Shown: piece after piece, positions 7,063 through 15,035 of the stretch
How positions within the stretch are numbered: position 1 is the first letter of the stretch
How the letters are laid out: each line of letters opens with the position of its first letter
NCBI GenBank assembly: GCA_900547275.1
Contig: URGA01000012.1
Location: 1 to 35,618, forward strand
DNA length: 35,618 nt
Source: an uncultured Oscillospiraceae bacterium
GTDB lineage: Bacteria > Bacillota > Clostridia > Oscillospirales > Acutalibacteraceae
Direction of reading: 5' to 3'
Notes under the pieces: model-generated
The model's input: only the letters and a program-made list of their open reading frames with translations
What the model was told of the DNA's origin: nothing
The model's database searches: none
Program-made: the position numbers and the translations under genes

Positions 7063-8691
7063 ATGGATTATCGTGAAAAATATCAGCAGTGGCTTTCTTT
7101 TTTGGACCCTCAGTCAAAAGAAGAACTTGAAAAGATTACAGACGAAAAGGAACTTGAGGACCGCTTTTATAAAGACCTTGCTTTCGGAACCGGCGGACTC
7201 AGAGGAATAATGGGTATCGGTTCAAACAGAATGAACCGCTATACAGTAGGAAAGGCTACTTTCGGTCTTGCCCACTATCTTCAGTCCAAAAACTCAGGAG
7301 AACTCAGCGTTGTTATTGCTTATGACTCCCGTAATAATTCATCGGATTTTGCCCGTATTGCCGCCGGCATTTTCGCTTCCTGCGGCTTTAAGGTGTATCT
7401 GTTTTCATATCTTGTACCTGTTCCTGTGCTGTCTTTCTCTACCCATTATCTGGGCTGTACAGCGGGTGTAATGATAACAGCTTCCCACAATCCCAAGGAA
7501 TATAACGGGTATAAGGTGTATGACAGCAAGGGCTGTCAGTTCTGCACTGAGGACGCAAAGGGCGCTATCGGTTGTATTAACGCCGTTGAAGACTTTACAT
7601 CAATTCCGTTTTGCGATGATCATGAGAATATCACTATGATCGGCGATCAGGTGCTTGACGCATTTCTTTCAGAAGTTAAAAAGCAGAGCCTTTACGAAGA
7701 AAAATCAGATCTCAAAATCGTCTATACTCCTCTTCACGGAACCGGCAATATCCCCGTTCGCCGAGTGCTTGAGGGAATGGATGTTTCCGTTGTAAAATCC
7801 CAGGAACTTCCTGACGGAAATTTCTCAACAGTCAGAAGCCCCAATCCTGAGGAAAAGGACGCTCTCAATATTGCTATTCAGCAGGCTAAGGAAATGGAAG
7901 CAGATCTCGTTCTCGGCACTGACCCTGACTGCGACCGCGTAGGTATCGCTGTAAGAGACGGCGGAGAATACAAACTCTTTACAGGCAATCAGACGGGAGC
8001 TCTTCTTGTTAACTTTGTTCTGACAATGAAAAAAGAGCAACTCAATTCAAAATCTACTCTTGTTAAAACAATTGTAACAAGCGAACTGGGAGCAAATATT
8101 GCAAGAAAATTCGGCCTTAATATTGAAGAAACGCTGACAGGATTTAAGTATATCGGCGATAAAATCAATCATTACGAAGAGACAGGCGACGGAGAGTTCG
8201 TAATCGGATATGAGGAGAGCTACGGCTATCTTGTAGGCACTCACGCAAGAGATAAGGATGCGGTTGTTTCTTCAATGCTTATCTGCCAAATGGCGGCTTG
8301 GTATAAAAATCAGGGCAAAACTCTCGTTGATGCCCTAAACGATATTTACAGCGAATACGGATATTATCTTGACGCCCTTGATTCTTTCGTGCTTAAAGGA
8401 AAGGACGGAGCGGAGAAAATTCAGCACCTTATGACCGTTTTCCGCAGTGAGGGCGCGGCAATGTTTGACGGCGTAGAAAAAATTATCGACTACTCAACAG
8501 GCGTCGGTGATCTTCCTAAGGAAAACGTGCTTAAATATATTTTCACAGACGGTTCATGGATGGCTGTCCGTCCGTCGGGAACAGAACCTAAAATTAAGGT
8601 TTATTACAGCATTCAGGATAAAGACAGGGAGAGCGCTGCGGCAAGACTTGATAAGATACGCAATACTGTAAACGGCGTTATTGGTGAGTAA
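7063..8691 (+). CDS. pgcA: Phosphohexomutase (phosphoglucomutase/phosphomannomutase)
   Basis: This 542-residue enzyme of the alpha-D-phosphohexomutase superfamily interconverts hexose 1- and 6-phosphates through a phosphoserine. All four signatures are present: the catalytic loop TASHNP with Ser141, the metal-binding DPDCDR (287-292), the sugar-binding GYEESYG (about 386), and the phosphate-binding RPSGTEPKIK near the C-terminus. Length fits the PgcA branch of Firmicutes, which supplies glucose-1-phosphate for UDP-glucose. AGAGGTG precedes the ATG. Mannose-6-phosphate chemistry is also possible given manA (19701-20654) and the GH38 mannosidase nearby. Its end overlaps the ribosome binding site of the next gene. 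Confidence 0.9.
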   Translation: MDYREKYQQWLSFLDPQSKEELEKITDEKELEDRFYKDLAFGTGGLRGIMGIGSNRMNRYTVGKATFGLAHYLQSKNSGELSVVIAYDSRNNSSDFARIAAGIFASCGFKVYLFSYLVPVPVLSFSTHYLGCTAGVMITASHNPKEYNGYKVYDSKGCQFCTEDAKGAIGCINAVEDFTSIPFCDDHENITMIGDQVLDAFLSEVKKQSLYEEKSDLKIVYTPLHGTGNIPVRRVLEGMDVSVVKSQELPDGNFSTVRSPNPEEKDALNIAIQQAKEMEADLVLGTDPDCDRVGIAVRDGGEYKLFTGNQTGALLVNFVLTMKKEQLNSKSTLVKTIVTSELGANIARKFGLNIEETLTGFKYIGDKINHYEETGDGEFVIGYEESYGYLVGTHARDKDAVVSSMLICQMAAWYKNQGKTLVDALNDIYSEYGYYLDALDSFVLKGKDGAEKIQHLMTVFRSEGAAMFDGVEKIIDYSTGVGDLPKENVLKYIFTDGSWMAVRPSGTEPKIKVYYSIQDKDRESAAARLDKIRNTVNGVIGE

Positions 8692-8692
8692 T

Positions 8693-8932
8693 ATGCAGAT
8701 AGAAAAATATGTTGAAACCGTTTTGTCCCCGAAAATTCAGGGCGACGGCGGCTGGATTGAATTCGATAAATTTGAAGACGGCGTTCTTACGGTGACTTTC
8801 AGAGGCGAATGTTCAAAATGCCTTATACTTCACCGTTGTGTAGAATGGATAGAACAGCAGATAAAGGCTGATTTGAATCGCAGTGTTAAAGTCAACGCCG
8901 TTCGCAAAAAGCCATATTTTCAGGATGTTTAA
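8693..8932 (+). CDS. NifU-like C-terminal domain protein
   Basis: This 79-residue protein corresponds to a stand-alone NifU C-terminal (Nfu-type) domain: GDGGWIEFDKFEDGVLTVTF followed by the CxxC pair in GECSKCLI (about residues 42-49). Nfu domains bind or deliver iron-sulfur clusters. Normally the motif is CxxCP; here the proline is replaced by Leu, and another Cys follows in LHRCV. ATG 8693 is preceded by GGTGAG inside the end of pgcA, so translation is coupled. The upstream fumarase is an Fe-S enzyme, a possible client, but this is inference. Confidence 0.75.
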   Translation: MQIEKYVETVLSPKIQGDGGWIEFDKFEDGVLTVTFRGECSKCLILHRCVEWIEQQIKADLNRSVKVNAVRKKPYFQDV

Positions 8933-8943
8933 GGAGGTTTACA

Positions 8944-11877
8944 ATGGCTCATATTAAAGTAGTACGCCGTTCCATGCGTCCCGAAGAATGGACCTCTCTT
9001 CGTTTCGGCTGGCTCAAAAGACATATTTACGACAAAAAGTGGGAAATAAAAAATCTTATGATACTCGACGCGCGCCAGGTTGCGGAAATGGAATTCCAGT
9101 ATTATAAAGACGGCTGGAGACCGCTTAACAAGGGCGATATGTATTTTACGCCCGACGGTACTGCGTTTATTGAAGCTGACGTTGAAGTTCCAGAAGATAT
9201 GAAAAATCAGGAGCTTTGGTTTTCTCTTAAAACTGCGGCTGAAATATGCGTTAAGGTAAACGGAAAATATATCGGCGGCGTTGACCCAAACCGTGAGCGT
9301 ATGCTGTTGTCGCCTTACGTGGATACCAGCAAAACTCTCCATTTTGAGATGATGGGCTACAACCGCTCAAAGCCGGACGATGAGCGCAACCCCGAATCGC
9401 TCTCGGTAAGAGGATGCCGCCAGATATTTGAAGGCGCTTATCTCTGCACTGTAAATCATGCTGTTCAGGATCTTGTATATGATTTTGAACTTCTGCTTGA
9501 TATTGCCGGCAGTGAACTGTTCAGCGAAGATTACAGAGCTTTCCTTAACAGAGAACTTAACAACGCCATGAACTGTATTGATTTCGATGAGGACGGCTCA
9601 ATTTCAGGCGTTGAGGATGCTCAGCGATATATTGATGAAGTTGTTTACGCCAACGATACATATAAGGGCAGCGGCGACGTTGCGCTGATTGCCCACAGTC
9701 ATCTTGATATCGCATATTACTGGAGAAGAATTCACGCTGTCCAGAAAAATCTGCGTACAGTGCTTATTCAGCTCCGTCTTATGGACAGATATCCTGACTT
9801 TAAGTATACCCACACCCAGCCTTACGTTTATGAAACGCTGGAAAAATATTATCCCGATGTTTTCGAGGAACTGAAAGAAAAAGTAAAGGCGGGTCAGTTT
9901 GAGCCGGTTGGCGCTATGTATGTTGAACCTGACTGTAACGTACCCTCTGCGGAAAGCCTTATCAGACAGTGCCTCTACGGCCAGCAGACATATAAGCGTA
10001 TGTTCGGAAAAAGGGTTAATAACGCATGGCTCCCGGACGTTTTCGGAAACAGCTGGATTTTGCCCCAGATACTTAAAAAATCAGGCGTTGATTATTTCGT
10101 AAGTAACAAGATGTCAACCTGGAACGATACAAACCGCTTTCCCCATAATAACTTTATTTGGCGCGGTATTGACGGCAGTGAAGTGCTTGCCTGCGTTCCG
10201 CCTACTCATTTTATTACATGGAATATGCCTTCTCAAATTCAGGAAAACTGGGAGGCATATCTTGACAAGGATACCGGCGGACAGACGCTTAATATGTTCG
10301 GCTACGGCGACGGCGGCTCAGGATGCACCGAGGAAATGATAGAACTGATGCACCGCTTTGACAAGCTTTCGGTTATGCCTAAATGCACTCATATGGGCGC
10401 TGAAGAATTTCTCGAAAAGAACCTTGCCCACAATGACAATCTTGAAAAGTGGGACGGCGAACTTTATCTTGAAATGCACAGAGGTACATTTACAACAAAG
10501 AGCAACCTTAAGCGCATTAACCGCCGCCTTGAAAACAAGTTCAGAACGGCTGAGATGCTGTCTGTTCTCCGGGGCGAGGACCACCGCGAGGAAATCACAC
10601 GCCTTTATAAAAAACTGCTTATTAACCAGTTCCATGATATTTTGCCCGGCTCCCATATTCATCCAGTTTATGAGGACGCTATGGCGGACTACCGAGAGAT
10701 AGAGCAGGGACTTGATAAAATTATCGGCAAAGGCTCACACTATTTCAATACGCTGAACTTTAAGCGCGACCGCCTTACTTTCGTGCCGAACGCGAAAGGC
10801 TCTTCAACCCGCATGGGCAAAAAGGGAAACTGGGTAATGGCTTCTATGGAGCCGCTTTCCTGTGTTTCTCTGCGTAAAAGCGCTTTTGACGGCGAATGGC
10901 TCAGCGTAAACGGAAATGAGATTGAAACGCCTTATTACCGCCTGCGCCTTAACGATGACTGCTCTATTGCTTCGCTTTATGACAAAGAACTCAGCAGAGA
11001 ATGGACTGACGGCGAATTTAACAAACTCACTCTTTACGAAGACAGACCCGGCAACTATGACGCTTGGGACATTCTTCCGAACTACAAAGAAAAAACACTG
11101 CCTTTAACTGTTGCCGAACCTGCGTTGCTTGTTGAACAGGACGGCGAATCAGCCACATTTAAAGCAGTGCTTAAAACAGAAAAATCTGTTTGGACAGTTC
11201 TCTTGAGAGTATTCCGCCGCAGCAGAGGAATTGAAGTTGAAAACGTTGTAGACTGGCATGAAAAACACGTTCTGGCAAAGGCGCTCTTTGGCTGCAACGT
11301 GCTGTCGCGTCAGGCTCTTTGTGACATATCGGCAGGATTTATTGCCCGCGATACCCACAGAAATACATCGTGGCAGCAGGCTCGTTTTGAATGCTGTCAC
11401 CATAAATGGTGCGACCTGTCAGAGACCGACGGCGGCGTTGCTCTTATAAACGACGGAAAGTACGGCGTTGGATTTGACGAAAACGTAATGAGTCTTTCTC
11501 TTCTCCGCTCAACCATCAGACCTGATGTAACATCAGATATGGGAACACACGATTTTTGTTACATGATTTTGCCCCATGCTGACGATGCTGTTCACGCTAA
11601 GGTCAATAATATTGCTCTCCAGTATAATATTCAGCCGGTTAAAGCGGACGTTGAATATAAAGGAAGCACTTTTGAACCTCTTTATCTTCAGTCGATGAAA
11701 AAATCTGAGGACGGAAGTATGACTGTTATCCGTCTTTCTGAGCAGGACGGCAAGCGCGGAACGCTTCATTTTGAAAAGCCTGTAAAAGTTCTTAACATGC
11801 TTGAAGACGTTATCGAAGAAACTCAGAACGTTGAATATACTCCCTTTGAAATTCTTACGATTGGGGTTGAAGAGTAA
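8944..11877 (+). CDS. Alpha-mannosidase, glycoside hydrolase family 38
   Basis: This 977-residue enzyme has the GH38 layout: N-terminal beta domain, catalytic barrel (about residues 240-600), helical bundle and C-terminal beta sandwich. Zinc and active-site motifs are AHSHLD (250-255), WLPDVFGNS with the presumed nucleophile Asp365, and NQFHDILPGSH (561-571). It lacks a signal peptide, so it probably acts in the cytosol on imported alpha-mannosides, perhaps from host N-glycans or microbial mannans. A near-perfect TAAGGAGG lies 6 bases before the ATG, predicting strong translation. The stop overlaps the next start by one base. No sugar transporter or regulator is adjacent, unlike in many mannoside-utilisation loci. 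Confidence 0.92.
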   Translation: MAHIKVVRRSMRPEEWTSLRFGWLKRHIYDKKWEIKNLMILDARQVAEMEFQYYKDGWRPLNKGDMYFTPDGTAFIEADVEVPEDMKNQELWFSLKTAAEICVKVNGKYIGGVDPNRERMLLSPYVDTSKTLHFEMMGYNRSKPDDERNPESLSVRGCRQIFEGAYLCTVNHAVQDLVYDFELLLDIAGSELFSEDYRAFLNRELNNAMNCIDFDEDGSISGVEDAQRYIDEVVYANDTYKGSGDVALIAHSHLDIAYYWRRIHAVQKNLRTVLIQLRLMDRYPDFKYTHTQPYVYETLEKYYPDVFEELKEKVKAGQFEPVGAMYVEPDCNVPSAESLIRQCLYGQQTYKRMFGKRVNNAWLPDVFGNSWILPQILKKSGVDYFVSNKMSTWNDTNRFPHNNFIWRGIDGSEVLACVPPTHFITWNMPSQIQENWEAYLDKDTGGQTLNMFGYGDGGSGCTEEMIELMHRFDKLSVMPKCTHMGAEEFLEKNLAHNDNLEKWDGELYLEMHRGTFTTKSNLKRINRRLENKFRTAEMLSVLRGEDHREEITRLYKKLLINQFHDILPGSHIHPVYEDAMADYREIEQGLDKIIGKGSHYFNTLNFKRDRLTFVPNAKGSSTRMGKKGNWVMASMEPLSCVSLRKSAFDGEWLSVNGNEIETPYYRLRLNDDCSIASLYDKELSREWTDGEFNKLTLYEDRPGNYDAWDILPNYKEKTLPLTVAEPALLVEQDGESATFKAVLKTEKSVWTVLLRVFRRSRGIEVENVVDWHEKHVLAKALFGCNVLSRQALCDISAGFIARDTHRNTSWQQARFECCHHKWCDLSETDGGVALINDGKYGVGFDENVMSLSLLRSTIRPDVTSDMGTHDFCYMILPHADDAVHAKVNNIALQYNIQPVKADVEYKGSTFEPLYLQSMKKSEDGSMTVIRLSEQDGKRGTLHFEKPVKVLNMLEDVIEETQNVEYTPFEILTIGVEE

Positions 11878-12308
11878 TGGAAGCCTGGCAGATTATTCTT
11901 ATCATTCTTGCTGTGCTGATACTGGGTATAATAATACTGCCTCTGTTTAACAGAAGCCAGCTTAAGAAACTGCCTGTTGATCAGCAGATACTGATAATAA
12001 TGAAACAGGCAAAAGGCCTTGTGTTTTTCAAAAACATTTCTTCCGGAAGAACGGGAAATCTCTGTTTTGTTAAAAACAAAAGAAAAATACTCGTTTATCC
12101 CTGGATTTTGAACGAAAAAGGCGAAATGCAGATAACAAAGGAAAACCCTTTTGACCGCTGGGATTATCCTGAAGACCGTCCGTTTCTCAACGCTGACGAA
12201 ATTGCCCAGGCAAGAACAGAACTGATAAATTACAGTAAAAAGTCAAGCGTAAGGATTGTTTGGAATGATAAAGCGGAACAGGATGAAGCTGAAAACGAAC
12301 CAGATTAA
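11877..12308 (+). CDS. Membrane-anchored protein of unknown function
   Basis: This 143-residue protein is not recognised. One N-terminal membrane helix (about residues 4-24) is followed by a soluble, probably cytoplasmic domain with many Lys, Arg, Glu and aromatic residues. Its ATG uses the last base of the mannosidase stop (TAATG), so it is translationally coupled to the mannosidase. The last 66 bases overlap the 3' end of the minus-strand gene 12243-12623, a tail-to-tail overlap. The coding potential is supported by the tight coupling and by the clear hydrophobic/soluble layout. Confidence 0.7.
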   Translation: MEAWQIILIILAVLILGIIILPLFNRSQLKKLPVDQQILIIMKQAKGLVFFKNISSGRTGNLCFVKNKRKILVYPWILNEKGEMQITKENPFDRWDYPEDRPFLNADEIAQARTELINYSKKSSVRIVWNDKAEQDEAENEPD

Positions 12309-12623
12309 CGTAAACGGCAGACATATTTGCCCCATGAAATTCAGCGGCACATTGCTGTAATCCCAGACCTGCATATGGAGTATTAGGTTAAAAACAATAC
12401 CGAATATCAGCTCAACCCCCGTTATAAGCGCCGCGCCGAAAAGGCATTTTAATATAAGCGGCGTATCGGGGTGTATCCTTTCGAAATAAACGCAGGCGGC
12501 AAGTATTATTCCGCCTGCGAAAAACATCGAATAATGGGTCCTGCCTCTGTATATCATCTCAATTGTGCAGTAGGCGGAACCGCCGAGAAGAAAATTAAAA
12601 AGATAAATACTGAAAAATTCCAT
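12243..12623 (-). CDS. Putative ABC-transporter type IV membrane protein (PF06541-like)
   Basis: This 126-residue protein has four hydrophobic segments. The stretch with CTIEMIYRGRTHYSMFFAGG (residues 19-38) and the later WDYSNVPLNFMGQICL are hallmarks of the CmpB/PF06541 family of small membrane proteins, whose function is unknown. I see no Shine-Dalgarno in front of the ATG (12623); TATATAA lies just upstream on this strand, so the message could be leaderless or the start may differ. The gene is divergent from cca (starts 30 bases apart) and overlaps the end of the preceding plus-strand gene by 66 bases. Confidence 0.75.
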   Translation of the reverse strand: MEFFSIYLFNFLLGGSAYCTIEMIYRGRTHYSMFFAGGIILAACVYFERIHPDTPLILKCLFGAALITGVELIFGIVFNLILHMQVWDYSNVPLNFMGQICLPFTLIWFVFSFILFRFIIPNNPYA

Positions 12624-12653
12624 GTTTATATATTTACCAAAAAGGATGGTGAT

Positions 12654-13979
12654 ATTATTTTTATCGGCGAAAAAGCAGAAAATCTGCTGAGCATGCTTAC
12701 TGAAGCCGGCTACAAAGCGTATGTTGTAGGCGGATGCGTGCGGGATATGCTTATGGGTAAAGAGTGCGACGATATTGACATCACCACTTCCGCAACTCCT
12801 CGGCAGTGTGAGAAAGTTTTAAAGGAAAATTCGGTAAAATATATTGAAACCGGCTTGAAACACGGCACTGTTACCGCCGTTATTGACGGCGAAACATTTG
12901 AGATAACAACGTTTAGGACCGAGGGCGGTTACGCAGACAGCCGTCATCCCGACAGCGTTACTTTTGTTTCAGACGTAAGGGAAGATCTTGCACGGCGTGA
13001 TTTTACGATAAATGCTATTGCGTATAACCATGAGGAAGGTATTGTTGACCCATATTGCGGAGAGGATGATATAAAACGGAAAGTAATCCGCGCAGTGGGC
13101 GACCCTTGCCGCAGGTTTGAGGAGGACGCGCTTCGCATTATGAGGGGCGTTCGCTTTGCATCTGTTCTCGGATTTACGTTGGACGAAAAGACTAAAGAAG
13201 CGGCGCTGGAAAACCGTGAAAACTTAAGCAGGATATCAGGTGAAAGAATATACAGCGAACTGAAAAAACTGTTGCTTGGCGATTTTGTTTTTGAAGCGCT
13301 GGATGAGTATAAAGAAATAATTGGGACTGTTATTGAACCCCTTAAAGATACGTTTGACTGCGTGCAGTACAATCCGTGGCATATTTACGACGTTTATACC
13401 CACATTGCCAAATCCGTTGAACTCGCACCGAAAGACGTTGATCTCCGCCTTGTAATGCTTCTCCACGATATAGGAAAGCCGTTTTGCAAAACCACCGACT
13501 GCAACATGGTTGACCATTTTTACGGCCATCCTGAGATAAGCAAAGAACTGGCGGAAAAGGTGCTTAAAAGGCTTAAAGTTTCCCGTAGTACAATGGAAAG
13601 GGTATTGCTTCTTATAGAACTTCATGCCCGCCATATCCATGCCAACGAGCCTAGTATCGGCTACTGGCTGTCCCGTATCGGAAAAGAAAGAACGTTCGAC
13701 CTGATAGACGTTAAGACCGCCGATCTTGCTTCTCATAATCTTGATATGACCCAAAGTGAGATTGAAGAACTCCACGAAACAAAGGAAATGCTGCGCTCAA
13801 TGATAGAAAGGGGAGTTCCCCAAAGCGTAAACGACCTTGCGGTAAACGGCAGGGATATTATGAGCGCAGGCTTCAGCGGCAAAGAGATTGGCGATGCCCA
13901 GGAGTGGCTCCTGACTAAAGTTTACGAAGGATTGCCAAACAAAAAAGACGACCTTATGAAGGCGCTTAAAACAAAATGA
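12654..13979 (+). CDS. cca: CCA tRNA nucleotidyltransferase with HD domain
   Basis: This enzyme adds or repairs the 3' CCA of tRNAs from CTP and ATP without a template. Motifs from an ATT start (about 441 residues): VVGGCVRDMLMGKECDDIDI with the GG and DxD metal site, EITTFRTEGGY, SRRDFTINA-like ARRDFTINAIAYN, GVRFASVLGF, then an HD hydrolase domain with MLLHDIGKP. No ATG, GTG or TTG is in frame near the expected N-terminus. AAAGGATGG (12641-12649) lies 4-7 bases before two ATT codons (12654, 12657), and ATT initiation gives the normal distance to the VVGG motif. The first in-frame ATG upstream (12534) would place about 40 extra residues in sequence antisense to the neighbouring gene. A terminator follows. 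Confidence 0.9.
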   Translation: MIFIGEKAENLLSMLTEAGYKAYVVGGCVRDMLMGKECDDIDITTSATPRQCEKVLKENSVKYIETGLKHGTVTAVIDGETFEITTFRTEGGYADSRHPDSVTFVSDVREDLARRDFTINAIAYNHEEGIVDPYCGEDDIKRKVIRAVGDPCRRFEEDALRIMRGVRFASVLGFTLDEKTKEAALENRENLSRISGERIYSELKKLLLGDFVFEALDEYKEIIGTVIEPLKDTFDCVQYNPWHIYDVYTHIAKSVELAPKDVDLRLVMLLHDIGKPFCKTTDCNMVDHFYGHPEISKELAEKVLKRLKVSRSTMERVLLLIELHARHIHANEPSIGYWLSRIGKERTFDLIDVKTADLASHNLDMTQSEIEELHETKEMLRSMIERGVPQSVNDLAVNGRDIMSAGFSGKEIGDAQEWLLTKVYEGLPNKKDDLMKALKTK

Positions 13980-13987
13980 TTATTTTA

Positions 13988-14024
13988 AATGTCTATTCAA
14001 GAATTTGCTTGAATGGACATTTTT
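13988..14024 (+). terminator. Terminator after cca
   Basis: TGTCTATTCAAG (13990-14001) pairs with CTTGAATGGACA (14008-14019) with a single G-T pair; the stem is extended by two A-T pairs and followed by TTTT. Confidence 0.8.
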
Positions 14025-14065
14025 GCGTTTATGGTGTTTATTATTTCTTTAGCTATGCGTTTTTG

Positions 14066-14093
14066 TTGAATTTTATATGTGGTTTTGTATAAA
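14066..14093 (+). promoter_or_regulatory. Possible promoter for the ABC module
   Basis: TTGAAT (14066-14071) and TATAAA (14088-14093) are spaced by 16 bases. Being in very AT-rich sequence, chance matches are easy, so confidence is moderate. It would transcribe the small ORF, the hairpin and the ABC genes. Confidence 0.45.
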
Positions 14094-14105
14094 CGATTTA
14101 CAAAG

Positions 14106-14116
14106 CACACGATTTG
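14106..14116 (+). repeat. 11-base direct repeat, left copy
   Basis: CACACGATTTG occurs here and again at 17702-17712, bracketing the AT-rich ABC module. It could be a trace of insertion or coincidence in AT-rich DNA. Confidence 0.4.
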
Positions 14117-14166
14117 TAATATCATTTAGTTGAAAGAAAAATGCCAACCACTTTATATATGATGAA

Positions 14167-14188
14167 AGAGAATGGTTAGAGAATGGTT
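14167..14188 (+). repeat. Tandem duplication of an 11-base unit
   Basis: AGAGAATGGTT is present twice with no gap (14167-14177 and 14178-14188). The duplication creates or overlaps the start of the 28-codon ORF at 14172. Confidence 0.75.
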
Positions 14189-14258
14189 TTTGAAACTTAA
14201 TCCTGAAGGCGCAAATCAAAAGGGTTGCGACGCTTGGGGATATATGAAAAACGCATAA
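14172..14258 (+). CDS. Possible 28-residue peptide upstream of the ABC genes
   Basis: An ATG at 14172 opens 28 codons ending in TAA (14256-14258). The product begins MVREWFLKLNPEG and ends GCDAWGYMKNA; it has one cysteine and two tryptophans. An in-frame stop lies just upstream (14163-14165), so it is not the tail of a longer frame here. The ribosome binding site is weak (GAAAGAG almost touching the ATG). It may be a small peptide linked to the transporter, a leader peptide, or a gene remnant. I do not recognise it. Confidence 0.3.
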   Translation: MVREWFLKLNPEGANQKGCDAWGYMKNA

Positions 14259-14265
14259 ATTGTTT

Positions 14266-14297
14266 TACAGCATCAGCGCTTATGCGCTGATGCTGTA
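14266..14297 (+). other. Perfect 14-bp hairpin in the ABC module leader
   Basis: TACAGCATCAGCGC (14266-14279) pairs without mismatch to GCGCTGATGCTGTA (14284-14297) around a TTAT loop. No T-run follows on either strand, so it is not a standard terminator. It ends 6 bases before the GGAGA ribosome binding site of the first ABC gene, so it may act as a 5' stabiliser or a translation control element. Confidence 0.7.
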
Positions 14298-14315
14298 ACT
14301 ATGGAGAAACCTAAT

Positions 14316-15035
14316 ATGAGTAATTATAAACTTTTGATTGAAACAATAAAAAGAAATAAATTCCAAAAGTATTTTGTCATTGCTGTTACGGCGGTATTTA
14401 CAATATTTGAAGTGTATACTGCGACTTCAATTATTATCGACGGAGTATCAATTCCTTTGGAAGTTTTGCTTAATTTTTTATTTCCGTTGTATTTTGGCTC
14501 TGTTCTCTTTATGTTTTTTTCATATGAACGCTTTACAAAAATAAATTCTTATAAAGAAACTTTTGCCGTTTGTAAAAATAACATAATTTCTGTTCAAAAG
14601 ACTGAGTTGTCAATATTCTTTTTCTATATTTTGTTTCTTGCTTTAGAAGCAATTTTATTATGCGTTGCAACTTTGATTATAACTGCGCAGCTGTCTTTTT
14701 TGCTATTGTTTCATGTTGTCACAAGGCTGCTTTTTTCTTATGTTCTTTGTTTATCGGCATCTGTTTTTATAGGACTTTTGCTTTCTAATATAAGGAAGCG
14801 ATATATAGCATATGCAGTGATGGCTGTTTTTGCTTTGTCAGAAACAGGAATGCGCGACACAACGTCAAAAGATATATTTGAGTTCTGCGGAAAGGATCTC
14901 AGTAAATTTTTTGAATTCTTTTATATAATTCCTAATTCTATTGATTGGTCGCCAAATGAGCAGACGGGATTTGTGATTGACATAAACAAGATAGCACTTT
15001 TTTATTCTTTATCGTGCTTTCTGTTTGGGTCATGA
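14316..15035 (+). CDS. ABC transporter permease, probably the N-terminal part of a split gene
   Basis: This 239-residue integral membrane protein has about six hydrophobic segments (roughly residues 20-45, 53-70, 100-130, 133-150, 165-180 and the C-terminus), an ABC-2-like permease layout. The start ATG 14316 follows GGAGA by 9 bases; an in-frame ATG at 14301 has no ribosome binding site. The last helix (IALFYSLSCFLFGS) is cut short by a TGA at 15033-15035, while the other frame continues with hydrophobic residues and then NNKSKKK, as a natural helix end would. This suggests that the gene and the next were once one. The codons are AT-rich compared with the surroundings. The family is not recognised at sequence level. 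Confidence 0.7.
   Translation: MSNYKLLIETIKRNKFQKYFVIAVTAVFTIFEVYTATSIIIDGVSIPLEVLLNFLFPLYFGSVLFMFFSYERFTKINSYKETFAVCKNNIISVQKTELSIFFFYILFLALEAILLCVATLIITAQLSFLLLFHVVTRLLFSYVLCLSASVFIGLLLSNIRKRYIAYAVMAVFALSETGMRDTTSKDIFEFCGKDLSKFFEFFYIIPNSIDWSPNEQTGFVIDINKIALFYSLSCFLFGS

Larger units (their letters stand above)
13980..14315. other. 336-base gap between cca and the ABC module
   Basis: This AT-rich stretch holds the cca terminator (13988-14024), a possible promoter (14066-14093), one copy of an 11-base direct repeat (14106-14116), an 11-base tandem duplication (14167-14188), a 28-codon ORF (14172-14258) and a perfect 14-bp hairpin (14266-14297). No tRNA or known riboswitch was recognised. Each item is listed separately. 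Confidence 0.7.

Noticed and set aside
12471..12653. N-terminal extension of cca from the upstream ATG at 12471 or 12534.
   Set aside because: The extension is not CCA-enzyme-like and is antisense to the PF06541-like gene; a ribosome binding site sits further down at 12641.
14266..14297. The perfect hairpin as a terminator.
   Set aside because: No T-run follows on either strand.
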